A DNA stretch of 64,000 nt. Source: UBA5543 sp964464965. Lineage in GTDB: Bacteria > Bacteroidota > Bacteroidia > Chitinophagales > Chitinophagaceae. Below the pieces are notes generated by a model. That model did not search any database, was not told where the DNA came from, and saw only the letters and a program-made list of their open reading frames with translations. Made by a program: the position numbers and the translations under genes. Positions 56,701 to 64,000 of this stretch are shown piece by piece. Positions within the stretch are counted from its first letter, which is position 1, and every line of letters begins with the position of its first letter. The DNA lies in assembly GCA_964464965.1 (NCBI GenBank), contig CAYXHM010000003.1:434001-498000 (forward strand), read 5' to 3'.

Positions 56701-58707
56701 TTATATACCTTCTTTCAGCCCCTCTACAAAGTACATATTCATATCGCCTTTGTTCTTTGCGGCTATTTCGCCACGGTAGGTACAGATGAACTTGTCTTTT
56801 ATCAGCTCGTAAGTAGTTTGCGAAATGTTTATTTTATCGGGCAGGCTGCTTTGCTCCATGCGCGCGGCGGTATTTACCGTATCGCCCCAGATGTCATAAG
56901 CAAACTTTTTAACCCCAACTATACCCGCTACTACCGCGCCGCTGTGCAAGCCTATGCGTATATCAAAAGTAGTACCGTGCAGGCGCTTTTTACGCTCGTT
57001 CATAAATGCTTTTATGTCCAGCGCGGCACGTACTGTATTTTCAGCATGGTTATGGTCTGCAGCGGGCAGGCCTGATACGGCCAGGTAAGCATCGCCGATT
57101 GTTTTTATCTTTTCTATATGATATTTTGAAATAATGTCGTCGAAGGCTTTGAAGCAGGTATGCAGTTCATCTACCAGTTGCTGTGGTGTCAGCCTTTCTC
57201 CTGCCTTGGTAAAATCTACAAAGTCTGTAAATATCACGGTTACATGGTCGAAGTATTTAGCTTCTGATGAACCTTTCTGTTTCAGCTCGTTGGCTACTTC
57301 TTCCGGCAATATATTACGCAGCAGGTCGTCCGACTTTTGTTTTTCAGAAACTATCTCTGCGGTACGCATTGTTACTTCTTCTTCCAGCCTATCTTTCTCC
57401 GTTTCCAGGTAGCGTTGCTTTTCCTGCTCCTGCGCCATTGTTTTTTCACTAAGTGTTTGTACCTGGACAAGTTGGTGTTTCAGGTCTTTTGCTATCCGGG
57501 TAAAGTTTGATGCCAGGTAAATAGACATAGATACAGGTATGCTGAGTATTGCGGCGATGCAAAGTATTAATACCAACAGGCTAAGCCAGCCGCCGTGCAG
57601 TTGCAGGCCCTTGTTAAGTACCGCAATAGATACTATGGTAAAGACAAATAGCGTAAGGAACAATATGCCCACACCAACAATACGCGCCCCCGGCACCTTC
57701 CTGTAAATAGCACTTATGGTAACGATTATAGATTCCAGCGTAACAAAAAGACAGACGACTACTAAAGAGAATATTGAGACCTCCATGCGAAAAAAGGAAA
57801 GTGCAAATGGAGCCAGTCCCAATATTGCTATGATCCTGAAACGGAGTCTTGATCTACCAAAAAATTTGTTGGTAACACCGCTCAACGATATGGCGATAAG
57901 AACAGCTATGCCAATGCTACTATGAGCAAATACCTGTGTCCACCTGGGGTTATGCAGTAACGTTGACACATATGGAATAAAGAATGCAAGGCAGGCTGAG
58001 AAACACAGGATACAGAAATACAGGTTTGACCTGTCTTTACGGTCGTACATCCATAGCAGAAAATGCAACAGGGATAGCGCGACGAAGAAACCACCCATAG
58101 TGAGGAGGAAAAGACCCATAAAGTTACGCTCTGACGACCAGGAACTGAAAGCGATGTTGGCAGCATATATGTTTAAAGCAAAGCCGGCCATATAACCTTC
58201 GTATGCATCCCAGCCGTTTTTTGCAAAATAATTGGCATAGCGTACAGCAATTACGTGGTTGCCCGAATCTAATGCTGAAATTACATAAGGCAGCGATTTA
58301 GGGTTATGATATTCCACACTGTCACGCGGCACAAGGCGGCCATACCGGGTCACCCGCCTGCCATCAATGTATATTTCTGATGCACCATCGTGCTCTAGCA
58401 TAAGGGCTAGAGGTATTTTGCGTAATGATGAGTCCACCGATATGTGCAGGCGAAACCAGCCTATGCCTTTAAAATATATATTGGCACTGTCTTGCAACCG
58501 CAGCCTTGAGTCCAGCGGTCGCCAGTTACTATCGTTATAGCCGGGCGCTGCCCAGGCGCTGTCGTCTCCTGCATGGTACAGCCAGTTTTCCTCAAAAGAG
58601 TAAGAGTTGGTAAGGCTGTCTTTCGACAAATGTGTCACGTAAGGTTGGCCCTGTACAAGTGATGCCTGTGCGATGAATAAGAATAGTATAATAAGTAGCC
58701 TTGCCAT
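56701..58707 (-). CDS. Class III adenylate cyclase with 7TM receptor-like N-terminus
   Basis: Start at 58707 (MARLLIILFLFIAQASLVQG) gives the signal peptide; 668 residues. An extracellular beta-sandwich (GDDSAWAAPGYNDSNWRPLD, LMLEHDGASEIYIDGRRVTR) precedes seven membrane helices (about 180-400), the 7TMR-DISM layout. A coiled coil (QEKQRYLETEKDRLEEEVTM) connects to a cyclase domain (about 490-660): VIFTDFVDFTKAGE with both metal Asp, KIKTIGDAYLAV, FAYDIWGDTVNTAARM with Asn and Arg for catalysis. Lys in KIKTIGD and Asp in YDIWGD are the adenine-selecting residues, so cAMP is the predicted product. Next to a histidine kinase gene with separate transcription possible. Confidence 0.9.
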   Translation of the reverse strand: MARLLIILFLFIAQASLVQGQPYVTHLSKDSLTNSYSFEENWLYHAGDDSAWAAPGYNDSNWRPLDSRLRLQDSANIYFKGIGWFRLHISVDSSLRKIPLALMLEHDGASEIYIDGRRVTRYGRLVPRDSVEYHNPKSLPYVISALDSGNHVIAVRYANYFAKNGWDAYEGYMAGFALNIYAANIAFSSWSSERNFMGLFLLTMGGFFVALSLLHFLLWMYDRKDRSNLYFCILCFSACLAFFIPYVSTLLHNPRWTQVFAHSSIGIAVLIAISLSGVTNKFFGRSRLRFRIIAILGLAPFALSFFRMEVSIFSLVVVCLFVTLESIIVTISAIYRKVPGARIVGVGILFLTLFVFTIVSIAVLNKGLQLHGGWLSLLVLILCIAAILSIPVSMSIYLASNFTRIAKDLKHQLVQVQTLSEKTMAQEQEKQRYLETEKDRLEEEVTMRTAEIVSEKQKSDDLLRNILPEEVANELKQKGSSEAKYFDHVTVIFTDFVDFTKAGERLTPQQLVDELHTCFKAFDDIISKYHIEKIKTIGDAYLAVSGLPAADHNHAENTVRAALDIKAFMNERKKRLHGTTFDIRIGLHSGAVVAGIVGVKKFAYDIWGDTVNTAARMEQSSLPDKINISQTTYELIKDKFICTYRGEIAAKNKGDMNMYFVEGLKEGI

Positions 58708-58787
58708 ATTGTATGGATGCAAAATAGCTATTTCTACTAATATCTTTATACGGATAGTATTTTCAAAATACGGCCCGGCTGAATATG

Positions 58788-60932
58788 CTACGCCGCAGGC
58801 AATGTGATAGTGAAAGTTGTTCCCTTGCCGGGATGGCTTTGTACCGCGATGCGGCCCTTATTGTTAAGGATAAAGCTATGTGAGAGGTGCAGCCCTATAC
58901 CGGTTCCTTTTTCCCCATCTGTGCCATGTGTGCTTATATTCGGGTTGCCGTCAAATAGTCTCTCTGCCTGTTCTTTCGTCATGCCAATGCCTGTATCTGT
59001 TATGGATATGGCAACTTCATTGCCATGTTGAACAGCACTCACGGTAACAGAGCCGTTTTCAGGCGTAAATTTTATTGCGTTGGAAAGCAGGTTGCGTATC
59101 ACCATATCTACCTGGTTGCGGTCTGCATATACATATAGCTGCTCTGTAAAATTAGCTGCCAGGGTAATGTTCTTTTGTTGCGCGGCATCTTTAAGTACTG
59201 CGAAGCTCTTTAACACCTTGCGGCGAACGCTTATTTTCTCCAGGTCCAGTACATTTTCACCTTTCATCTGGCTTTTTGCCCATTGCAACAGATTATCCAG
59301 CAACAGCGTTACAGATTGCAGCTTATTATTCAGTTCTTCTTTATACAGCTTAAACTCGTCGGGGGTAATGATACCTTCGTCCAGCATAGACATGGTACCC
59401 GTAAGTGCATTGATAGGGCTGCGCAGGTCGTGAGACAGTACGGAGAATGTAGTGTCTTTAAAGGCATTCAGGCGGCGCAGTTTTTCAGCCTGCAGCTCTA
59501 TTTCATTCTTTTGCTCTGTAATAACCGCATTCCGCTTACGGGTATTCATCATATTGCGAAACAGGAGCAGGGCTATGACTATAGCCAGCACCGCGCTGGC
59601 CAGCGCACTGAATAATACAATACGGTTGTTGGCAATTTTACCGGCTTCTATGGCTTTATCTTTTTCCAGCAGTGCTATCCGGTCTTCTTTTTTTTCCAGT
59701 GCATAGTCATACTCCATTTTCTGTGCAGCTATGCGGCCTTTATTCTTAGCAATAGTATTGCTATAGTTTTCGCTGATGTGGTAATATTTCAATGCCTCTT
59801 TGTAGTGCCCTGTTTTTTCCAGTGTCCTGGCCAGGGTATCGGCCAGGTGCATAGCTTGTTCGTGCATATCATTATCCTGCAATACGTCCAGTGCATCTTC
59901 CAGGTAGCTTATGCCTTGTTGTAGTTGCCCTTTCCGCACCATTATCTGCCCCAGCCCGCCTTTTGCCAGTGCCAGCCCCATCTGGTCGTTCAGCCTGCCG
60001 GACTCGTGCAATGATTCACTGAACAATTTTTCAGCCTGCTCAATATTACCCATGTTCAGGTAGCATTCCGCCATATTACCATTGAGCAGGTTGTTGAGGT
60101 AGGGGCTGTTAATAGGTTTAGCCAGATTCATAGCCTGTACCAGGTATGCCATGGCAGAGTCATACTTCTTTTCCTCGTTGTATATCATGGCATAGGTGGT
60201 TTGTACAGACACCGCAGACCATTGCGACCCCGAAACCTTTGCCAGTACCATAGCCCTGGCTGCATATTCCTTTGCCTTATCATGCACACCCAGGCGGAAG
60301 TAGATGTTTGATATGTTTAATAGTGTTGTTTCTATTTCAGGCTTGCGGCCCAGCTTTTCATTAAGGCTGAGCGCGGTCAGGTGGTTTTTTAAAGCTGTTG
60401 CATAATTGCCCTGCTCAAAATGTATGATGGCAATATTGTTGATAACGGTAGCCAGCTCTGTAGAGTCTTTGTATTTTCCGGCGGCTCTTCTACTGCTGTC
60501 GTAGTAGCGTAGCGCATTTTTATAATCGTTTTGCCGCAGGTATATATTGCCGGTGGCCGTTAGCGCACGGGTATAATGCATGTGGTCTTTTCGCTGCCTT
60601 GCCAGTGCCAGTGCCTTGCCTGTATAATGCAGCGCACTATCGTAGCGGCTCAACTGGTAAAAGGCATTGCCTATTTGCAGGCACGATGCTATAAATAAAT
60701 TGCTGTTCCCCAGTTTTTGCGATGCTTTGTATGCCGTTTGCCCATAGTGCAAACTACTATCAGGGCTGATGTCGAAATATTGTTTGCTGATGTCTAAGCG
60801 TAATTGAACATCGGCGGTATCTGAATTAACTTTTAGAGACAGCTCTCTTTTAAGGCTATCTATTTTATTTGCCGCAATAATATTTGACAGGCAGAAAACC
60901 ATGCCTGCTATTAATAAGGGTATTTTAAGCAT
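58788..60932 (-). CDS. TPR sensor histidine kinase
   Basis: Start at 60932 (MLKIPLLIAGMVFCLSNIIA) gives a signal peptide; the in-frame 70-codon extension is rejected. 714 residues: about 8 TPR-like units (HYGQTAYKASQKLG, YYDSSRRAAGKYKDS), a membrane helix at about 440-457, a coiled coil, HisKA with His501 in LSHDLRSPINAL, N-box VIRNLLSNAIKF (about 611-622), G1 ITDTGIGMTKE and G2 GTGIGLHLSHSFILNNKGRI. The periplasmic TPR region would sense an unknown signal. No response regulator with a normal phosphoacceptor is adjacent. Confidence 0.9.
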   Translation of the reverse strand: MLKIPLLIAGMVFCLSNIIAANKIDSLKRELSLKVNSDTADVQLRLDISKQYFDISPDSSLHYGQTAYKASQKLGNSNLFIASCLQIGNAFYQLSRYDSALHYTGKALALARQRKDHMHYTRALTATGNIYLRQNDYKNALRYYDSSRRAAGKYKDSTELATVINNIAIIHFEQGNYATALKNHLTALSLNEKLGRKPEIETTLLNISNIYFRLGVHDKAKEYAARAMVLAKVSGSQWSAVSVQTTYAMIYNEEKKYDSAMAYLVQAMNLAKPINSPYLNNLLNGNMAECYLNMGNIEQAEKLFSESLHESGRLNDQMGLALAKGGLGQIMVRKGQLQQGISYLEDALDVLQDNDMHEQAMHLADTLARTLEKTGHYKEALKYYHISENYSNTIAKNKGRIAAQKMEYDYALEKKEDRIALLEKDKAIEAGKIANNRIVLFSALASAVLAIVIALLLFRNMMNTRKRNAVITEQKNEIELQAEKLRRLNAFKDTTFSVLSHDLRSPINALTGTMSMLDEGIITPDEFKLYKEELNNKLQSVTLLLDNLLQWAKSQMKGENVLDLEKISVRRKVLKSFAVLKDAAQQKNITLAANFTEQLYVYADRNQVDMVIRNLLSNAIKFTPENGSVTVSAVQHGNEVAISITDTGIGMTKEQAERLFDGNPNISTHGTDGEKGTGIGLHLSHSFILNNKGRIAVQSHPGKGTTFTITLPAA

Positions 60933-61089
60933 TATGAGATGCTTCGCTTTAAAAGGATTTTTGTTTGTTTGTATAGTATTGTCACGACAATTGCGATGTA
61001 AATATAAGTGATTTTTAAAGGCAGAATGAACAGTAGTCATTAAAATCCGGGTAAATAGGATGGAATACAGGGTTACAGTATGGTTTGTT

Positions 61090-62547
61090 TTATTGTGTAA
61101 CCCGGTGCCGGGTTTCGGCCAGTTGAATAGCCGCAGCAGCATTTACAATACCGCCCGCACGGCAAAAGTACCATAGCTGTGCTATCGTTTTCCTGCGCCC
61201 CGGCACATCTGCATACAAAGTGCTTTTTGTAACGGTTTGCATGAGTATCGTTTTTACCTGCGCGGCAGTTAGCTGCGGGTAGTAGCTACGTAACATGGCA
61301 GCTACGCCTGCCACAACAGGCCCCGCCATGCTGGTGCCAGAGTATTTTGCAAATGTGTCTACAGGTACAGTAGCATATATATTTACCCCCGGCGCCATAA
61401 TATCTACGCTATAGCGCCCGTAGTTTGAAAAACCGGCCACCAGTTTCTTAGGGCTATTGCCGGTAGCGCCCACCTGTATGAAGTTTTCAGCCAAAGTGCT
61501 GGAGTCGATATGGGCATTGGGGTAATTTTTTATTACAGAATCGGCCAGCTCCATAGCATCATTACCTGCGGAGTGCACCAGCAGCACATCTTTTTCCTGC
61601 GCATAACGTATTGCTTTCGCCACTTCTGTATAGCCTGGGCTTGCGTACTTGCCAAAGCTCATATTTATGATAGCAGCCCCGTTATCTACCGCGTAGCGTA
61701 TAGCGTTAGCTACGTCTTTATCTCGTTCATCGCCATTTGGTATGGCCCTTATGGGCATTATTTTCAGCCAGCGGCCGCTATCAGCGCAGCGGGCCACGCT
61801 CATTACAGTACCGGCGGTGTGCGTACCATGCGCAGGGTTGGCGGCATCAATATGGTTGTTGCCATAGTGCCGTTCGGTTAAAGAATCAGGGTTGTCGCCA
61901 ACATACAGCCTGCGCAGGGAGTCTGTATTGATGCGGTTGTAAACAACCATACTATCTGCCAACTCTTTAAACTCAGCCAGGTCTTTTTCAAAAGATTCGC
62001 CCACCAGTCGTTTACCCAGCGCTTTTAAAAAAATGTTGTCTTTATTCTTGTAGAGTTTGTTAGCCATTTTTGCACTGGAAACACGGTCGCGGTCTTTGTC
62101 GCGATGTTCGGTAGCCGCTGAATAAAATCTTTGTTTCTCACTTTCAGTAAGGCTGCTACTGTCGGTATCATATTTTCTTTTCAGTGCAAAATATTCCCTT
62201 GTTTCCTCGTCGGCCTCGTAGTTGATATCGCCACCCTTGCCGCCAAGAAAGCTCCAGCCATGTACATCATCTGTATAGCCGTTGCCATCATCATCTTTAT
62301 TATTATCCTCCACTTCGCCCTTGTTGGTCCATATATAAGGTTGCAGGGTTTTGTGCGTTATCTGCGTACCGTTATCTATCACCGCAACGATGACCGGGGA
62401 TGGTTTTTTCCCTTGTAGCAATTTTGCTGCGCCTGTTGCATCTATACCAAAAGATTTACCGGGCACAGGTGGCAGCAGGTGCCATTCTTTTTGTGCAGCA
62501 GCAGGTAGCGCTATAAATAATAAAGCGGAGATAATGAACCTGGACAT
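61090..62547 (-). CDS. Secreted subtilisin-like (S8) serine protease
   Basis: 485 residues with signal peptide (MSRFIISALLFIALPAAAQ). Catalytic triad: Asp58 in VIVAVIDNGTQ, His in NPAHGTHTAGTVMS (about 240) and Ser in GTSMAGPVVAG (about 407); oxyanion Asn in VHSAGNDAME. A charged insertion of about 130 residues between the Asp and His motifs contains KDDDGNGYTDD, a likely Ca site, and a charged helix region. It has no sorting domain and ends AETRHRVTQ, so it may be periplasmic or exported by another route. Similar S8 proteins are common in this phylum. Confidence 0.9.
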   Translation of the reverse strand: MSRFIISALLFIALPAAAQKEWHLLPPVPGKSFGIDATGAAKLLQGKKPSPVIVAVIDNGTQITHKTLQPYIWTNKGEVEDNNKDDDGNGYTDDVHGWSFLGGKGGDINYEADEETREYFALKRKYDTDSSSLTESEKQRFYSAATEHRDKDRDRVSSAKMANKLYKNKDNIFLKALGKRLVGESFEKDLAEFKELADSMVVYNRINTDSLRRLYVGDNPDSLTERHYGNNHIDAANPAHGTHTAGTVMSVARCADSGRWLKIMPIRAIPNGDERDKDVANAIRYAVDNGAAIINMSFGKYASPGYTEVAKAIRYAQEKDVLLVHSAGNDAMELADSVIKNYPNAHIDSSTLAENFIQVGATGNSPKKLVAGFSNYGRYSVDIMAPGVNIYATVPVDTFAKYSGTSMAGPVVAGVAAMLRSYYPQLTAAQVKTILMQTVTKSTLYADVPGRRKTIAQLWYFCRAGGIVNAAAAIQLAETRHRVTQ

Positions 62548-62638
62548 ACCATGAAATTAAGCCATCAAAGATAGTTATTGCGGCATCAGCTATACAATCA
62601 AATAAACCTCATATTTTTAATGTGTAAAAATATATACT

Positions 62639-63661
62639 ATGCATTCGGGTAATCATTATAAACTGAAAGAACTATTGATGTGGACGCGCCGCGATATATA
62701 TGCTTTGCTGGCGCTGGCAGTAGTGCCTACGGTATTATACAAAGTGTTGGGATTCTACTGGCTGGCCATACCCTGGCAGCCGGTGGCTGTACTGGGCACG
62801 GCAGCGGCATTCATTGTTGGCTTCAGGAACAATGCCACGTACGACCGTGCCTGGGAGGCGCGCAAGATATATGGCGCTATTGTAAACAGCAGCCGTAGCT
62901 GGGGCCTGATGGTGAAAGATTTTATAAGGGCCACACCCGAAAACCCCATCAGTGATGAAGAGGTGAGGCTGATCAGCAAGCAACTGGTGTACCGCCATAT
63001 AGGCTGGCTAACGGCTATGCGCTACCAACTGCGCCAGCCACGCCCGTGGGAGACTATGGCACAGCCGCACAATGTAGAGTTTCGCCGTACACATTATAAA
63101 ATAGCTGAGTGTGATGTGGAGAATATGGAGCCTGAACTACGCAAGTACATGACTCATGACGAGGCAACTTATATTATGAAAAAGAAAAACCGCGCTACGC
63201 AAATCATAGCGCTGCAATCAAAGCAACTGCGTGAACTTTCTGAACAGGGCCTGATAGAAAACAACCGCTATGTAGCTATGCAGGCAATGCTTACAGACCT
63301 GTACGACCAGCAGGGCAAATGTGAGCGCATAAAAAATTATCCTTATCCAAGACAGTTTGCCACGCTTAACAAATTTTTCATCACGCTGTTTGTACTAATG
63401 ATGCCCTTTGGTATGCTGCAGGTGTTTCATGAGATGAGCGACTATATGATATGGTTTACCATACCATTCAGCGCACTGGTTGGCTGGGTATTTACCACGC
63501 TGGAGAAAATTGGCGAGTCAACAGAAAACCCATTTGAAGGCAACGCCAATGATGTGCCTATAACAGCGCTGAGCCGTACTATAGAAATAGACCTGCGCGA
63601 TATGCTGGACGAAGAAAACCTGCCCGAACCTGTACAGCCTGCGGGCAGTATATTGACATAG
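62639..63661 (+). CDS. Bestrophin-family membrane channel protein
   Basis: 340 residues with the family signature FRNNATYDRAWEARKIYGAI (about 62-81) and VNSSRSWGLMVKDF, about four membrane helices (near 20-40, 43-62, 240-262 and 266-286), and a C-terminal DVPITALSRTIEIDLRDMLD, the conserved end of bacterial bestrophins. Bestrophins of this type form pentameric ion channels (Cl- or cation) in the inner membrane. Single gene. The upstream region (62548-62638) contains AT-rich promoter-like stretches but no exact -7 box. Confidence 0.9.
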   Translation: MHSGNHYKLKELLMWTRRDIYALLALAVVPTVLYKVLGFYWLAIPWQPVAVLGTAAAFIVGFRNNATYDRAWEARKIYGAIVNSSRSWGLMVKDFIRATPENPISDEEVRLISKQLVYRHIGWLTAMRYQLRQPRPWETMAQPHNVEFRRTHYKIAECDVENMEPELRKYMTHDEATYIMKKKNRATQIIALQSKQLRELSEQGLIENNRYVAMQAMLTDLYDQQGKCERIKNYPYPRQFATLNKFFITLFVLMMPFGMLQVFHEMSDYMIWFTIPFSALVGWVFTTLEKIGESTENPFEGNANDVPITALSRTIEIDLRDMLDEENLPEPVQPAGSILT

Positions 63662-63667
63662 CGGTTT

Positions 63668-64000
63668 TTACTTTTTGAGGTATATCACGTTGTCGTCGTG
63701 GTTGTGATTGGTATAAACGTTATCCAGCTTGTAAGATTCAATAAAGTTGTAGCAACCAATTTTTGCAGAAGAGGTCGGCATTTCTTCGGTATAATGCCCC
63801 TGGTCTAAGATGTCAGAAATACGGTGCCTGTTGCCTGTTTTGTGTATGTATATTTCATAATCGTGGCCTGTCATGGCAATAAGCCCTGTTGCCACTTCTT
63901 TTTCAGGGTCGTAGTTGAGTATGGTCATTCCGCCCAGTGGTATCGTATCGCTATCGCGCATGTATTGGCTGCGTTGCAATAAGAAGAATGTACTGTCTGC
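63668..64000 (-). CDS. Hypothetical protein, C-terminal part (gene continues beyond window)
   Basis: The minus-strand frame is open to the right edge (ADSTFFLLQRSQYMRDSD... ), so the start lies outside. The visible 110 residues include TIPLGGMTILNYDPEKEVAT, HDYEIYIHKTGNRHRISDIL and the end NHNHDDNVIYLKK. Acidic/polar, with no membrane segment in this part. Family not recognised. Convergent with the bestrophin gene, 6 bp between stops. Confidence 0.5.
   Translation of the reverse strand, partial: ADSTFFLLQRSQYMRDSDTIPLGGMTILNYDPEKEVATGLIAMTGHDYEIYIHKTGNRHRISDILDQGHYTEEMPTSSAKIGCYNFIESYKLDNVYTNHNHDDNVIYLKK

Overview
The window looks like chromosome of a Bacteroidota species, most likely a Chitinophagales/Chitinophagaceae-like organism (inference). 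The evidence is five secreted proteins with type IX secretion C-terminal sorting domains, many small Cys-lipoproteins, outer-membrane beta-barrels with AQ-type signal peptides, promoters of the TAnnTTTG (-7) type and almost no Shine-Dalgarno sequences. No rRNA, tRNA, CRISPR array or transposase was recognised.

Layout. 1-3281: the end of a phage-type recombination gene, three small membrane proteins and a phage replication-type gene (DUF4373-like). 3387-6514: three outer-membrane barrels, an HExxH membrane protein and a small membrane protein. 6602-18307: five T9SS cargo proteins (three G8-like paralogs, two ELWxxDG-repeat proteins), two lipocalin-like lipoproteins and a degenerate receiver-domain protein. 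18421-34689: a DnaJ-domain membrane protein followed by phage morphogenesis-type genes (terminase small-like, chaperone-like overlapping pair, tape measure, tail proteins, portal). These are interrupted on the opposite strand by five RHS/YD-like envelope proteins. 34755-37304: a variable island with a SIR2-like protein, a small secreted protein and a DUF559 endonuclease-like gene surrounded by palindromic units. 37408-45258: a PepSY-like lipoprotein, an AlkZ-type glycosylase-like protein, an RNA/cold-adaptation cluster (cold-shock domain, RRM, RhlE-like helicase), a histone-like protein and lipoproteins. 45311-48201: a DUF4143 ATPase with four phased repeats upstream, then a complete phage large terminase. 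49017-56671: a NYN-domain protein, four tandem CWxC mini-lipoproteins, a DOPA-dioxygenase-like enzyme, two secreted beta-sandwich paralogs and a nucleoid-associated protein. 56701-64000: an adenylate cyclase, a TPR histidine kinase, a subtilisin-like protease and a bestrophin.

How the parts relate. Phage-type genes occur in four separated blocks (1-3281, 19179-20437, 24580-34689, 46894-48201) with no capsid, protease, lysis or integrase gene visible. They look like a dismantled or domesticated prophage rather than an intact one. The most striking uncharacterised signal is a promoter architecture seen at four loci. Four GTTA-type half-sites stand at exact 11-bp steps, and the last ends exactly 44 bp before the final base of the -7 TTTG or CTTG. 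It precedes the receiver-like gene (16159), an unknown gene (49017) and both beta-sandwich paralogs (54072 and 54976), and defines a candidate regulon. Other notable signals are four 23-bp iterons at 42-bp steps upstream of the DUF4143 ATPase, units with a fixed palindrome but a variable hairpin beside DUF559, a shared 43-bp leader in front of the SIR2-like gene and its neighbour, and a duplicated start of the tape-measure gene.
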